From Natranaerovirga hydrolytica (GTDB lineage: Bacteria > Bacillota > Clostridia > Lachnospirales > DSM-24629), in NCBI RefSeq assembly GCF_004339095.1, contig NZ_SMGQ01000011.1, positions 893,652 to 957,651 of the forward strand: a DNA stretch of 64,000 nt. The letters are read 5' to 3'. Below the pieces are notes generated by a model that saw only the letters and a list, made by a program, of their open reading frames with translations, did not search any database and had not been told where the DNA came from. The translations under genes were made by a program, and so were the position numbers. Position 1 is the first letter of the stretch. Each line of letters opens with the position of its first letter. This document shows, piece by piece, positions 17,115 through 26,828 of the stretch.

Positions 17115-17865
17115 TCACACTTCTTTTCTTTTTTCTTGTGCTATCTTTTGACTAAATTCTTGTTTAAATGTATTGCTAACCAATGCTTCTTCTTGGTAAT
17201 CCTCAAAATACACTATCCAAGAATTTCGATCGATTTTTTCTACTTCATAAATATTTTTCAAGTTAATAATATACGATTTATGAGTCTTCATTACATAAGG
17301 CTTGTTAATAATTTCTAAGACTTTTTTCATTGTATAGCCTGGTAAACTGTGTACTTTATTATATGTATGTACAATGCAATCTCTTCTATGGGATTCTATA
17401 AACAAAATATCATCTATATCAATTTTTAACAAACAATGTTTGAGTTGAAAGCCAACACTTGCATTGTTACTATCTAAAAACTGCTCTAATCGTTTAAAAC
17501 CACCTAAAACCTTTTCTGTAACTTTAATAACTGTATCACTTTCATAAGGTTTTTCGATAAAATCATAACAATGTAAGTTCTTAAAGGCTTCAAGCTGATA
17601 ATAGACATGGGTTGTTATCATTATAATAAAAGAAAATTCATATTCAGGAATACTTCTAATGTGTTCCGCAACTTTAAGCCCAGGACATATCAGGCAAATT
17701 AATATCTAAGTAAAACAGATGAACTGTGTTGTTTTTTAGTATATTAATTGCCTCTTTGCCTGTCCCTGCTTCTAAAACATTAATAGGATAATTAGCTTTT
17801 TTAAGTATATTTACAAGTTTTTTTCTTTGTTGCACTTGATCTTCTACAATTAAAACATTAAACAT
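17115..17865 (-). pseudogene. agrA: AgrA-type LytTR response regulator, broken by a one-base frameshift
   Basis: The first part (ATG at 17865, GGAGGAAATT upstream) encodes the start of a receiver domain: VLIVEDQ, then YLDINLPDM with the phospho-acceptor Asp. It then runs into TAA at 17674-17676. Removing one T near 17682 (minus strand TCCTGGG to TCCGGG) restores NLPDMSGLKVAEHIRSIPEY and joins the receiver C-terminus to a LytTR DNA-binding domain (about 100 residues, with HKSYIINLKNI) that ends at 17115. As read, only 63 residues of receiver would be made and no DNA-binding domain. An internal ATG at 17621 has no ribosome site. The cause could be real mutation or a sequencing error. Confidence 0.85.
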
Positions 17866-17939
17866 AATTTCCTCCAAAAACTCGTAATCATCTTGTTCCT
17901 TGTTAGTATTTTATCATTCTTTTTTAGGGTATACAAATT

Positions 17940-18770
17940 TTATTGATTGATTAATTCAATACCATCATCTGTCATCTTAATTTCATTATTTTTAAGCAAA
18001 CCACCAACAGCTCTTTTAAAAGCTTTCTTACTCATATTAAGTCGTTTTTTTATTTCTTCAGGTTCACTTTTGTCATTTAAAAATAAAATGCCATCCCTTG
18101 CTTCTAGTGCTTCTAAGATGGTTTTAATATCTTCATCAATTTGAATATAGCTTTTTTCCCTTAAGCTTATATCCAATTTACCATCTTCTCTAACTTTTAC
18201 GACTCTACCTTTTATTTCGTCACCTACTTTAACATTTAATAGTTCTTTATTTTGTATCAAGCCTTGATACTTTAAATTAACTGCAACAAAAGCTCCAAAA
18301 GAATCTTTAATGTCATAGATGACACCTTCTACTGAATCTTCTTTTTCATAAGGTGAATCAGAAGACAAATCATTATATAAATTCATAGTAGCTGCTAACC
18401 GTTTGCTCTTATCTATATATAGCTTAACGGGATAAAATGAACCGACTTTTAACTTACCTGTTTGTTCTTTAAAAGGTAATAATAAGTCTTTTTCTAATCC
18501 CCAATCTAAAAAAGCGCCTATATTGGTTATCTCAACTACTTTCAAAAGTTTAATTTCATCTATTAGTATTTTAGGTTCATTCGTAGTTGCAATAATTCTA
18601 TCTTTTGAGTCTTTATATATAAAAACTTCTACTTCATCATTTTCTTTGGCATTTTCTGGAACTTGTTTTTTAGGTAATAATACTTCTTGTTCCTCACGAT
18701 CATCTGTTAAATAAACGCCTATTGATGTTTCTTTTTTTATGGTTAGTGTTTGTTTTTCGCCTAATTTAAT
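17940..18770 (-). CDS. cvfB: CvfB-like S1-domain RNA-binding protein
   Basis: 276 residues from a GTG at 18770 with GAGGAG 7 bases upstream; an earlier GTG at 18788 overlaps that site. Start MIKLGEKQTLTI is typical of the CvfB/YitL family. S1-like beta-barrel modules cover about 1-210 (VEITNIGAFLDWGLEKDLLL, VEGVIYDIKDSFGAFV), and a winged-helix segment lies at the end (KKRLNMSKKAFKRAVGGLLK). In Staphylococcus aureus CvfB affects virulence gene expression, including agr output, and binds RNA. It lies directly upstream of agrA in the same direction, about 75 bp away, though an operon is not certain. Confidence 0.88.
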   Translation of the reverse strand: MKLGEKQTLTIKKETSIGVYLTDDREEQEVLLPKKQVPENAKENDEVEVFIYKDSKDRIIATTNEPKILIDEIKLLKVVEITNIGAFLDWGLEKDLLLPFKEQTGKLKVGSFYPVKLYIDKSKRLAATMNLYNDLSSDSPYEKEDSVEGVIYDIKDSFGAFVAVNLKYQGLIQNKELLNVKVGDEIKGRVVKVREDGKLDISLREKSYIQIDEDIKTILEALEARDGILFLNDKSEPEEIKKRLNMSKKAFKRAVGGLLKNNEIKMTDDGIELINQ

Positions 18771-18963
18771 CACTATTTTTCTCCTCACTTACTTTATTTT
18801 TGATAAATAGTTTATGATTTTTAAGTAGAAAATATTTCTAAATTACTCTTTAAATTATATTTTAATACATTTTCTTTCAAAAAGCTACTTTTGATTCTAA
18901 TTTATAATTTCAGATGGTTAGTTCTTAAAACAAATGCTATAATAATGATAAGAAGGTGATGAT

Positions 18964-20550
18964 GTGTTAAAACTATCTAGTTTATTAAATTACGATGAAA
19001 TATACATACAATGTCATGATAATCCTGATGCCGATTCTATCGCCTCGGGCTTTGCTTTGTACGAGTATTTTAGATTTTACAATAAAAAAGTTAAATTGAT
19101 TTATAGTGGTCAATTTAAAATTACTAAACCTAACCTTTTAGAAATGATTAGTGTTCTTCATATTCCCATTGAATATGTTGGTAATTTAAAAACCTCGGGT
19201 TTATTAATAACGGTTGACTGTCAATATGGCGGTGGCAATGTCAAAAAATTAAATAGCGATCATATTGCAATTATTGATCATCATCAAGTAGAAGTAAGAG
19301 ATATTTCTCTAACTGAAATAAGACCTTATCTGGGAAGTTGCTCTACACTGGTTTGGCAATTGTTACGGGAAGAAGACTTTGATATGAGTATTTACCCCAA
19401 TGTTTCTACTGCATTGTACTATGGTTTATATAGCGATACCAATAATTTATCAGAAATCTCACATCCTTTAGATCGAGATATGAGGGATCATTTGTACTAT
19501 GATTATAATTTCATAAAAAAACTAACCTATTCTAACTTAACTTTAAATGATTTAGAAATTGCTGGTATCGCCTTAATCAAATCATTTCACAACCCAAATA
19601 ATAACTTTGCCATTTTTAAAGCTCACCCTTGTGACCCAAATATTTTAGGCTTTATTAGTGATTTGGCTTTACAAGTTAATACCATAGATTTATGCCTTGT
19701 TTATAATGAAACCCTTAACGGCTTTAAATTTTCAGTTAGAAGTTGCACCAATGAAATTATGGCTAAAGAAGTCGCTATATTTTTAACCAATGAAATTGGT
19801 TCTGGCGGTGGCCATTTAGAAAAAGCTGGGGGGTTTATAAACCACAAACAGTTTGCTTCCAAATACACTGCCCTTAACATAGACACTTATTTTCTAAACA
19901 GAATCAAAGACTACTTTGATCTTTTTGAAATCATCTATGGTGATACTTCTTGTATTGACATTAACACGATGGATCTGTATAAAAAACACAAAATTCCATT
20001 AGGTTATATTCCTACTACAAAAATTGCACAAGAAGGAACGCCTATTATTATTAGAACCCTTGAAGAAGATATTAATATTAGTACCAGTAAAGACATTTAT
20101 CTACTCATTGACTTAAAAGGAAATATACATCCAATTAATATAACTAACTTTGACGAAAACTATATGCCTATTAATCAGACTTACTCTTTAGATGTTGAAT
20201 ATTTTCCTTCCGTTAAAATCATTCATACCAATGTGATTATTAATTTAAAAAAATATGCTGTATCTTGCATTCCAAAAAAAAATATTTTTGTATATGGAAA
20301 AGCATTAACATCTAACACAAAATTATTTATAAATAATAATGATTATAAATATATCACTGGAAAACCTGGAGATTATCTAGTTATTAATAAAGAAAATGAA
20401 AACAGGACTTGTTCTGTCTTACCGTCGAGAGATTACACGACTCACCCCAACATACTTCTTAATAATACGGATAGTCTGTCTAATATTACCATTATAGAAA
20501 AAGAAATTTTTGAATCTACCCATACTTTGATATCATCTTTGATGTGTTAG
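18964..20550 (+). CDS. DHH family phosphoesterase with extra C-terminal domain
   Basis: 528 residues from a GTG at 18964 (AAGGTGATGAT upstream). The DHH core spans about 1-190: QCHDNPDADSIASGF (motif I), LLITVDCQ, AIIDHHQVEV and LYYGLYSDTNN. A DHHA1-like GSGGGHLEKAGGF is near residue 278. The family covers nanoRNases and c-di-NMP/pAp phosphatases that use Mn. About 200 residues follow the DHHA1 motif and include TGKPGDYLVIN; I do not recognise this domain. It precedes the uppS-like gene by about 110 bp in the same direction. Confidence 0.85.
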   Translation: MLKLSSLLNYDEIYIQCHDNPDADSIASGFALYEYFRFYNKKVKLIYSGQFKITKPNLLEMISVLHIPIEYVGNLKTSGLLITVDCQYGGGNVKKLNSDHIAIIDHHQVEVRDISLTEIRPYLGSCSTLVWQLLREEDFDMSIYPNVSTALYYGLYSDTNNLSEISHPLDRDMRDHLYYDYNFIKKLTYSNLTLNDLEIAGIALIKSFHNPNNNFAIFKAHPCDPNILGFISDLALQVNTIDLCLVYNETLNGFKFSVRSCTNEIMAKEVAIFLTNEIGSGGGHLEKAGGFINHKQFASKYTALNIDTYFLNRIKDYFDLFEIIYGDTSCIDINTMDLYKKHKIPLGYIPTTKIAQEGTPIIIRTLEEDINISTSKDIYLLIDLKGNIHPINITNFDENYMPINQTYSLDVEYFPSVKIIHTNVIINLKKYAVSCIPKKNIFVYGKALTSNTKLFINNNDYKYITGKPGDYLVINKENENRTCSVLPSRDYTTHPNILLNNTDSLSNITIIEKEIFESTHTLISSLMC

Positions 20551-20658
20551 GTATAATATTTATTTTATTTTTGTTTATACTATAAATAATTATATTACCG
20601 TACTATCTTTTATTGATAATTTGTTACCTAAATGGGAACGAACAGAAAGGATGTTTTG

Positions 20659-21318
20659 ATGCAAAGTATTGAATACAAAAGATTACCTAAACATATTGGC
20701 ATTATTCCAGATGGCAATAGACGTTGGGCAACTCATAATAATAAAGACAAGCATGAAGGTTATCAATTTGGTATTAACCCAGGTGTAGCATTATATGAAA
20801 AATGTTTGGGTTTAGGCATACAAGAGTTAACGTTTTATGGATTTACTCAAGACAATGCTAAACGACCTAAAGTCCAAACGCAAGCTTTTCAAACAGCTTG
20901 TGTTGATGCGGTTATGGCACTAACCCATAAAGATGCCAATATATCGGTTATTGGCAATACCCATTCAAAAGTCTTTCCTGATGAGCTGATTGATTTTGCC
21001 AATAAAAGAGTTCCCTTTGGTAAAGGTCTAATGAATATTAATTTTTTAATTAATTATGGTTGGCAATGGGATTTAGAGTATGCATCATCTAATAAAAATG
21101 AAAAGCATTTTTATGACAAAATAGCTTCTTCTGATATTTCAAGAATGGATTTGATTATTCGATGGGGTGGCAGACGACGTTTGAGTGGGTTTTTGCCTGT
21201 TCAATCTGTTTATTCCGACTTCTATATTGTGGATGAATTATGGCCTGACTATCAAGATGATCACCTTTATCAGGCATTAGATTGGTACCAAAGTCAAGAT
21301 GTTACTTTAGGTGGTTAA
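20659..21318 (+). CDS. Divergent cis-prenyltransferase (undecaprenyl diphosphate synthase family)
   Basis: 219 residues from the ATG at 20659 (AAAGGATGTTTTG upstream); an ATG at 20632 has no clear site. Motifs in order: HIGIIPDGNRRWA with the catalytic Asp, ELTFYGFT, NINFLINYG, then IRWGGRRRLSGFLPVQ and ELWPDY for diphosphate and Mg binding. Differences from UppS: the usual GH after DGNGRWA is GY, and SSENW is replaced by TQDNAKRP. The fold and key Asp/Arg residues suggest a working prenyltransferase, but product length is open. It is probably a paralogue and not the housekeeping UppS, which normally sits with cdsA. Confidence 0.8.
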   Translation: MQSIEYKRLPKHIGIIPDGNRRWATHNNKDKHEGYQFGINPGVALYEKCLGLGIQELTFYGFTQDNAKRPKVQTQAFQTACVDAVMALTHKDANISVIGNTHSKVFPDELIDFANKRVPFGKGLMNINFLINYGWQWDLEYASSNKNEKHFYDKIASSDISRMDLIIRWGGRRRLSGFLPVQSVYSDFYIVDELWPDYQDDHLYQALDWYQSQDVTLGG

Positions 21319-21363
21319 TTGCCTTGTTTAACTTAAACTTTTGATAAAAAACCACTTCTTATT

Positions 21364-21412
21364 ATAAAAGGGATATTTTATAGAAAAGCAAACTATAAAA
21401 TATCCCTTTTAT
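21364..21412. terminator. Bidirectional terminator
   Basis: A 20-bp stem (ATAAAAGGGATATTTTATAG and its complement) around a 9-base loop. It separates two convergent genes. Confidence 0.8.
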
Positions 21413-21447
21413 AAAATTGTAAATGTTTTTTCTTGTAACCATAAATA

Positions 21448-21969
21448 TTATTTTTTAAACAATCCATATCCACCATATACCGGCTTAACTTCATTAACCG
21501 TTATAAAAACGTCTCCTTGTAACTTTTTGATTAATCGAATGGCTTTTTCAGTGTTTTTTCTTTTAATATGCATAATGATAACCAATCTTTTTGAATGCAT
21601 ACCTTCACCATCTACTACTGTGACAGCAAAGCCATTTTCTCTTAATTCTTTTGCCAGTTTCAAACCATTTTCTTCATTTGCAATGGTCTCAATTCGAACG
21701 GTTCCAAATCCTAACTTTTGTTCAAAAATGGTTCCTACATAATTCCCTACTGCAAACCCTAATGCATATATTAATACTTTATAAGGGTCTGATGTTACAT
21801 CTGCTAATACCGTAGATACTAAAACGGTCCACAAGATGGCTTCAAAAAAACCTATAATGGCTCCTTTTAATTTCTCACCTTTTGTAATTAAAACAATTCG
21901 AGTAGTCGCCAAAGTTACTTCTAGTACTTTGACTAAAAATATTAATATATATATTAATAGCGTAAACAT
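21448..21969 (-). CDS. UPF0316 membrane protein (DUF5698 and DUF2179)
   Basis: 173 residues. Three hydrophobic helices fill the first ~90 residues (FLVKVLEVTLATTRIVLI, a hallmark of the family), followed by a cytosolic DUF2179-like domain (about 95-165; LAKELRENGFAVTVVDGEG). Function unknown; DUF2179 domains are seen as small ligand-binding or regulatory units. Monocistronic. Confidence 0.85.
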   Translation of the reverse strand: MFTLLIYILIFLVKVLEVTLATTRIVLITKGEKLKGAIIGFFEAILWTVLVSTVLADVTSDPYKVLIYALGFAVGNYVGTIFEQKLGFGTVRIETIANEENGLKLAKELRENGFAVTVVDGEGMHSKRLVIIMHIKRKNTEKAIRLIKKLQGDVFITVNEVKPVYGGYGLFKK

Positions 21970-22473
21970 ATTACCACTTCTTTCTAATCTTTAATTTTTA
22001 CACAGCACACTATAGTATATAGGATTAAAATGCTAAATACAAGACACATTTTGATTATATGCTTTTGTAATTATCTTATCATAGTATAGCATCTATTAAA
22101 AGGATTGGATTCATACATTTTATAAGAATTCATAAAAAAATCCCCATTTAATTTTAGATTTTAAATGACTTTTTACTGCCTTTATTATATAATAGAATAA
22201 GTTGAAAATTTGTTATTTATTATGCTTAAACAGTTTATTTACGACAAATAACGACTTTTCAGTGTATGTTTATAATAACTCACCTAGCATCTCTTAATGG
22301 CATAAGAGACACAAGATGAGTTGAAAGTTTAATCTCAAAATCCTTGCAAGCAAGTTTGGGAATAACTATTTATATTTATTGTGATTTGATATTTTATGTT
22401 TTAATAATTTTTATTTGTAAATAATAATTGATATACTACCAATATAGCAATTAATTATAGGAGTGATACTTAA
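21970..22473. other. Intergenic region holding repeat copy 3
   Basis: 504 bp between divergent genes. Apart from the dispersed repeat at 22278-22370 it is AT-rich with no supported gene. It must hold promoters for both flanking genes, but none stands out. Confidence 0.4.
22278..22370 (+). repeat. Dispersed two-hairpin intergenic repeat, copy 3
   Basis: Contains AACTCACCTAGCATCTCTTA, then TAAGAGACACAAGATGAGTT and GAAAGTTTAA, and then the B module AAAATCCTTGCAAGCAAGTTT. Hairpin A is partly decayed (AGCATCTC faces GAGACACA). Confidence 0.75.
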
Positions 22474-25400
22474 ATGAAAAGTATAGGAATTTGTGTCGGT
22501 GCTTCAAGTGTTAGTTATGTTATTGCAAACAAGGAATTGGATAATATACATATAACCAAGCATCAGTCCCTTCACCATGAAGGACATCCATTAAATGTAT
22601 TAAATAATTTATTTGAAACCATTAACTTTAGTGATATAGATAAGATTGCAGTTACAGGGCGAAAGTTTAAATCTCTTGTTAATGCTTCTATTCTATCTGA
22701 GCCTGAAGCCGTTGAATATGCCTTGAGTTTTGAAAAAGATTTATATAAAAATGTTAATCTTGTTTTAAGTGCTGGTGGCGAAACTTTTATGGTTTATGAA
22801 GTGGATGCAAACGGCAGAATTATTGATGTTTTTACTGGTAATAAATGTGCATCTGGAACAGGCGAATTCTTCTTGCAACAAATCAAAAGAATGGGGCTTT
22901 CCCTTGATGAAGCCATGGATAGTGAGTCTGATAAATGTTATAAAGTTGCTGGCAGATGCTCTGTTTTTTGTAAAAGCGATTGTACCCATGCCCTTAATAA
23001 AGGGACACCAAAAGAAGATGTTATTAATGGGCTTTGCGAAATGATGAGTAAAAAGTTATACGAACTGACAAAGAAAAGTGACTCAAGTGTTGGCTTGATT
23101 ATTGGTGGCACTTCAAAAAACAAAAAATTAGTACAGCAATTGTCTTCTAAAATGGATCAGCTTTATACTTCTGATTACTCATACTGTTATGAGGCATTGG
23201 GAACAGCATTATGGGCATTAGAAAACGAAACCAAACCCATTACCTCATTAGATAATTTTATTAATAAAAAACACTCATCTTTTTCTTTTTTTAGCAAACT
23301 AGATGCTTATGAAGATTACGTTGAATTCAAAGAGATTAACCATACGCATGCTAATGAGAACGATGTGTGTATACTAGGCTTAGATGTTGGTTCCACTACA
23401 ACAAAAGCTGTCCTTATAAAAAAAGAGGACCACTCTATTGTAGCAAGTTGTTATTTGCGAACCAATGGTGATCCAATACAAGCGTCTAGAAATTGTTATA
23501 CTGAATTAAATAAACAACTTAATCATACACCCATAAAGATAGTAGGCTTAGGTGTTACTGGTTCTGGTAGACAAATTGCTGGTTTACATGCTCTGACACC
23601 TTCTGTTATGAACGAAATCATTGCTCATGCCAGTGCTTCTATTTATTTTGATCCTGAGGTAGATACCATATTTGAAATTGGTGGACAAGATGCAAAGTAC
23701 ACCTATATTACAAATGGTGTTCCCTCTGATTATGCTATGAATGAAGCTTGTTCTGCTGGGACAGGCTCCTTTTTAGAAGAGGCTGCAAAAGAAACTTTAG
23801 ATATAGAAATGACTGAAATTCAGGATTATGCCCTTAGAAGCATTAATCCACCTAACTTTAGTGATCAGTGTTCTGCCTTTATTAGTAGCGATATAAAAAG
23901 TGCTATCCAAGAAGGGATTCCTATCGAAGATATTACGGCTGGCTTGGTTTATTCAGTGTGTATGAATTATAATAATCGTGTTAAAGGCAGTAGACCCATT
24001 GGTAAAAAGATTTTTATGCAAGGCGGCGTTTGCTACAATAAAGCCGTACCTATTGCTATGGCAGCAATGACCAACAAAAAAATAATTGTTCCTCCTAATC
24101 CAGGGTTAATGGGCGCATTTGGTGCTGCATTAGAAGTAAAAAACAAATTAGATCTTAATTTAATAGAATCTATGGATTTTAATTTAGATGAATTGTCCAC
24201 TAGAAACGTTCACTACAAAGAGCCTTTTATTTGTTCTGGAGGCAAAGAAAAATGTGATCGTAAATGCAGTATTAATCGAATTGTTATTGGAGAGGAAACG
24301 TTTCCTTTTGGAGGTGCCTGTAATTTATATGAACAATCCACTCAAATAAACAACAAAAAAAATTACCCCATAACGAATTATGTGGATTATAGAGAAAACC
24401 TAGTATATAAAAAATATGGCGTCGATTATCAAAAAAGAATTAATGCACCACAAAACAAGACCATTGGTATACTTAATTCTTTATTGACCAATAGCTTATA
24501 TCCTATGTATCATAATTTCTTTTATGCATTGGGATATGATATCTTCATCCCTAAAAATATTGACGAAGATGGTATTGAACAAAAAAGTGCTGCATTTTGC
24601 TATCCTGTAGAACTATCCCATGGCCTCTTTTCTTCTTTATTAAAAGAAGAAAGTGTGGATACAATTTTTCTACCTCATGTAAAAACCTATCCAATAAAGA
24701 ATAGTGATGATGTTAACGTAACTTGTCCTTTTGTACAAGGTGAACCTTATTATTTACAATCTGCTTTCAAAGATGTTACGAATAAAAAAATAATCAGTCC
24801 TTTTATTAACTTTGACAATGATTTTAACAACCAAAGAAATACCTTTATTGAAATAGGCGTATCTCTAGGACATCCTAAAGGGATTGTCGAACAAGCCTTT
24901 GATATGGCATTACAAGCACAATTAGGTTTCGTCAATGAATGTCAAGCAGTGGGTAAAGTGTTTTTAAAAGAATTAGAAAATAATCCTACTGAAACTGCAA
25001 TTGTATTATTTGGCAGACCTTACAATGCTTTTTCAAAAATTGGTAATATGGGGATTCCGCATAAATTTGCAACTAGAAATTATAGAATTATTCCTCATGA
25101 TTTTTTACCCTATCACCAAGAATATAGTATAGAAAATATGTACTGGGCGATGGGTCAACAAATTTTAAAATCTGCAAGATTTGTAGAAAAACACCCTCAA
25201 TTATTTGGAAGCTTTATTACCAACTTTAGTTGTGGGCCAGACTCCTTTGTCTTAGGATATTTCAGGAATATTATGGGTAAAAAACCTTCTTTGACTTTGG
25301 AATTAGATAGTCATACTGCTGATGCAGGAATCGATACACGTATTGAAGCCTTTTTAGACATTATTAAAAGTTATAACCAATTAAAAGAGCAACCTTTATT

Positions 25401-26790
25401 AAAAGCACAAGAAAAATATACCCCTGCTAAAACAACGGTGGAAAAAGACAAGCTTTATGTCATTGACTCTCATAATAAAAAATATCCTTTAAATCACCCA
25501 AAGGTTCATGTTTTAATTCCGTCAATGGGGGATTTAGGTTCTAAACTATTAGCCGCTACCTTTAGATATGCCGGTATAAATGCAAGTGTAGTTACTACCC
25601 CTACTGATAAAGAACTGCAATTAGGCCGCTCTTATTCTTCTTGCAAAGAATGTATGCCTCTGATATTAACCATTGGCAGTTTAATGCACTATTTGGATAA
25701 CCGTAAAAACGAAGATGAGCTACTTGTTTATTTTATGCCAAATACGTCTGGTCCTTGCCGATTTGGACAATATAGTATTCTGATGAAAGAAGTCATTGAA
25801 AAAAGAGCCATCAAAGATGTTGCTTTATTTTCATTAACCTCGGAAAACAGTTATGCTGGCTTAGGTACAAAGTTTGTTTTAAGAGCTTGGCAATGTATTG
25901 TTATATCTGATGTGCTTGATGATATCTATAGCGCTGTATTAGCTTTATCTAAAGATCCTATTAAAGGATTGTATGTTTATCATAAGATTTGCGAAAAGAT
26001 CATTGCAAGTGTGGAAAATGATTCTTGGAAAGATTTAAAGGTAGTACTTGAAGAAAGTGCACAATCCTTACAAACGATTCAACAAAAACAGTCCATAGAA
26101 AAAGCCATTAAGGTTGGGCTAGTAGGTGAAATTTATGTTAGAAGAGATCAATTTTCAAGACAAAAACTAGTAGAACGATTGGCTCAAAAAGATATTATTG
26201 TAAAAGTATCACCTTTTTCTGAATGGATATATTACTGTGATTATATGGTAAAAAACAAATTAGGATCAAAAGGTACTTTTAAAGATCAGTTTAGAGCTTC
26301 TTTACAAGGCTATTTTAAAGTTAATTTTGAAAAAGCCATTAAGAAGATATTTGATACGACCAACTTTTACGAATACCATTTATTAGATGTTGAAAAAATT
26401 ATTGATCACGCCAAAGACCTTATTTCTCCAAAACTAACAGGGGAAGCTATCTTGACAACAGGGGCTGCTATTACTGAAATTATTGACGAAGTGGATGGCA
26501 TTATCTCTATTGGACCATTTGGATGTATGCCAAGTAGGATTGCTGAAGCACTCATTAATGATAATTTGGATCAGGTTAAAAAAGAAAAAAATAAAGATAA
26601 TCTATTAGTTAATTATATTCAAAGTCAATTTCCAAAACTACCTTTTTTACCTATTGAAGTAGATGGTAATGTTTTACCCCAAGTAACAGAAGCAAAGCTT
26701 GAAAGCTTCTCCTTACAAGTAAAAAGGGTTCAAGATAAGATTAATGCATTTAATGAAGAAGCAAAAGAAAATCAGTCGGCAATTCGCTAA
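22474..26790 (+). CDS. 2-Hydroxyacyl-CoA dehydratase activase-type protein, fused multidomain form
   Basis: 1438 residues. Two BadF/BadG/HgdC-type ATPase units come first: about 1-265 (SAGGETFMVYEV, CASGTGEFFLQQ) and about 295-560 (LGLDVGSTTTKAVLI, FEIGGQDAKY, CSAGTGSFLEEAA). Then a Cys-rich stretch (CSGGKEKCDRKC), a DUF2229 region (about 680-1000) and a C-terminal dehydratase-like part with CKECMPLIL. Standard activators are ~260-residue [4Fe-4S] dimers that drive ATP-dependent electron transfer to radical dehydratases. The giant fused form is common in Clostridia, and its substrate is unknown. No dehydratase subunit genes lie nearby. AGGAGTGATACTTAA precedes the ATG. Confidence 0.88.
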   Translation: MKSIGICVGASSVSYVIANKELDNIHITKHQSLHHEGHPLNVLNNLFETINFSDIDKIAVTGRKFKSLVNASILSEPEAVEYALSFEKDLYKNVNLVLSAGGETFMVYEVDANGRIIDVFTGNKCASGTGEFFLQQIKRMGLSLDEAMDSESDKCYKVAGRCSVFCKSDCTHALNKGTPKEDVINGLCEMMSKKLYELTKKSDSSVGLIIGGTSKNKKLVQQLSSKMDQLYTSDYSYCYEALGTALWALENETKPITSLDNFINKKHSSFSFFSKLDAYEDYVEFKEINHTHANENDVCILGLDVGSTTTKAVLIKKEDHSIVASCYLRTNGDPIQASRNCYTELNKQLNHTPIKIVGLGVTGSGRQIAGLHALTPSVMNEIIAHASASIYFDPEVDTIFEIGGQDAKYTYITNGVPSDYAMNEACSAGTGSFLEEAAKETLDIEMTEIQDYALRSINPPNFSDQCSAFISSDIKSAIQEGIPIEDITAGLVYSVCMNYNNRVKGSRPIGKKIFMQGGVCYNKAVPIAMAAMTNKKIIVPPNPGLMGAFGAALEVKNKLDLNLIESMDFNLDELSTRNVHYKEPFICSGGKEKCDRKCSINRIVIGEETFPFGGACNLYEQSTQINNKKNYPITNYVDYRENLVYKKYGVDYQKRINAPQNKTIGILNSLLTNSLYPMYHNFFYALGYDIFIPKNIDEDGIEQKSAAFCYPVELSHGLFSSLLKEESVDTIFLPHVKTYPIKNSDDVNVTCPFVQGEPYYLQSAFKDVTNKKIISPFINFDNDFNNQRNTFIEIGVSLGHPKGIVEQAFDMALQAQLGFVNECQAVGKVFLKELENNPTETAIVLFGRPYNAFSKIGNMGIPHKFATRNYRIIPHDFLPYHQEYSIENMYWAMGQQILKSARFVEKHPQLFGSFITNFSCGPDSFVLGYFRNIMGKKPSLTLELDSHTADAGIDTRIEAFLDIIKSYNQLKEQPLLKAQEKYTPAKTTVEKDKLYVIDSHNKKYPLNHPKVHVLIPSMGDLGSKLLAATFRYAGINASVVTTPTDKELQLGRSYSSCKECMPLILTIGSLMHYLDNRKNEDELLVYFMPNTSGPCRFGQYSILMKEVIEKRAIKDVALFSLTSENSYAGLGTKFVLRAWQCIVISDVLDDIYSAVLALSKDPIKGLYVYHKICEKIIASVENDSWKDLKVVLEESAQSLQTIQQKQSIEKAIKVGLVGEIYVRRDQFSRQKLVERLAQKDIIVKVSPFSEWIYYCDYMVKNKLGSKGTFKDQFRASLQGYFKVNFEKAIKKIFDTTNFYEYHLLDVEKIIDHAKDLISPKLTGEAILTTGAAITEIIDEVDGIISIGPFGCMPSRIAEALINDNLDQVKKEKNKDNLLVNYIQSQFPKLPFLPIEVDGNVLPQVTEAKLESFSLQVKRVQDKINAFNEEAKENQSAIR

Positions 26791-26828
26791 AAAAATGCGG
26801 TCTAATTTAATTAGACCGCACTTTTTTA
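26789..26828. terminator. Bidirectional terminator after the activase gene
   Basis: TGCGGTCTAATT pairs with AATTAGACCGCA, flanked by A and T runs. It starts at the activase stop codon. Confidence 0.85.

Noticed and set aside
17674-17690. Programmed +1 frameshift in agrA
   Set aside because: The sequence TCCTGGGCTTAA has no slippery codon that would allow tRNA re-pairing as in prfB, and no stimulatory upstream Shine-Dalgarno. A simple insertion or read error is more likely.
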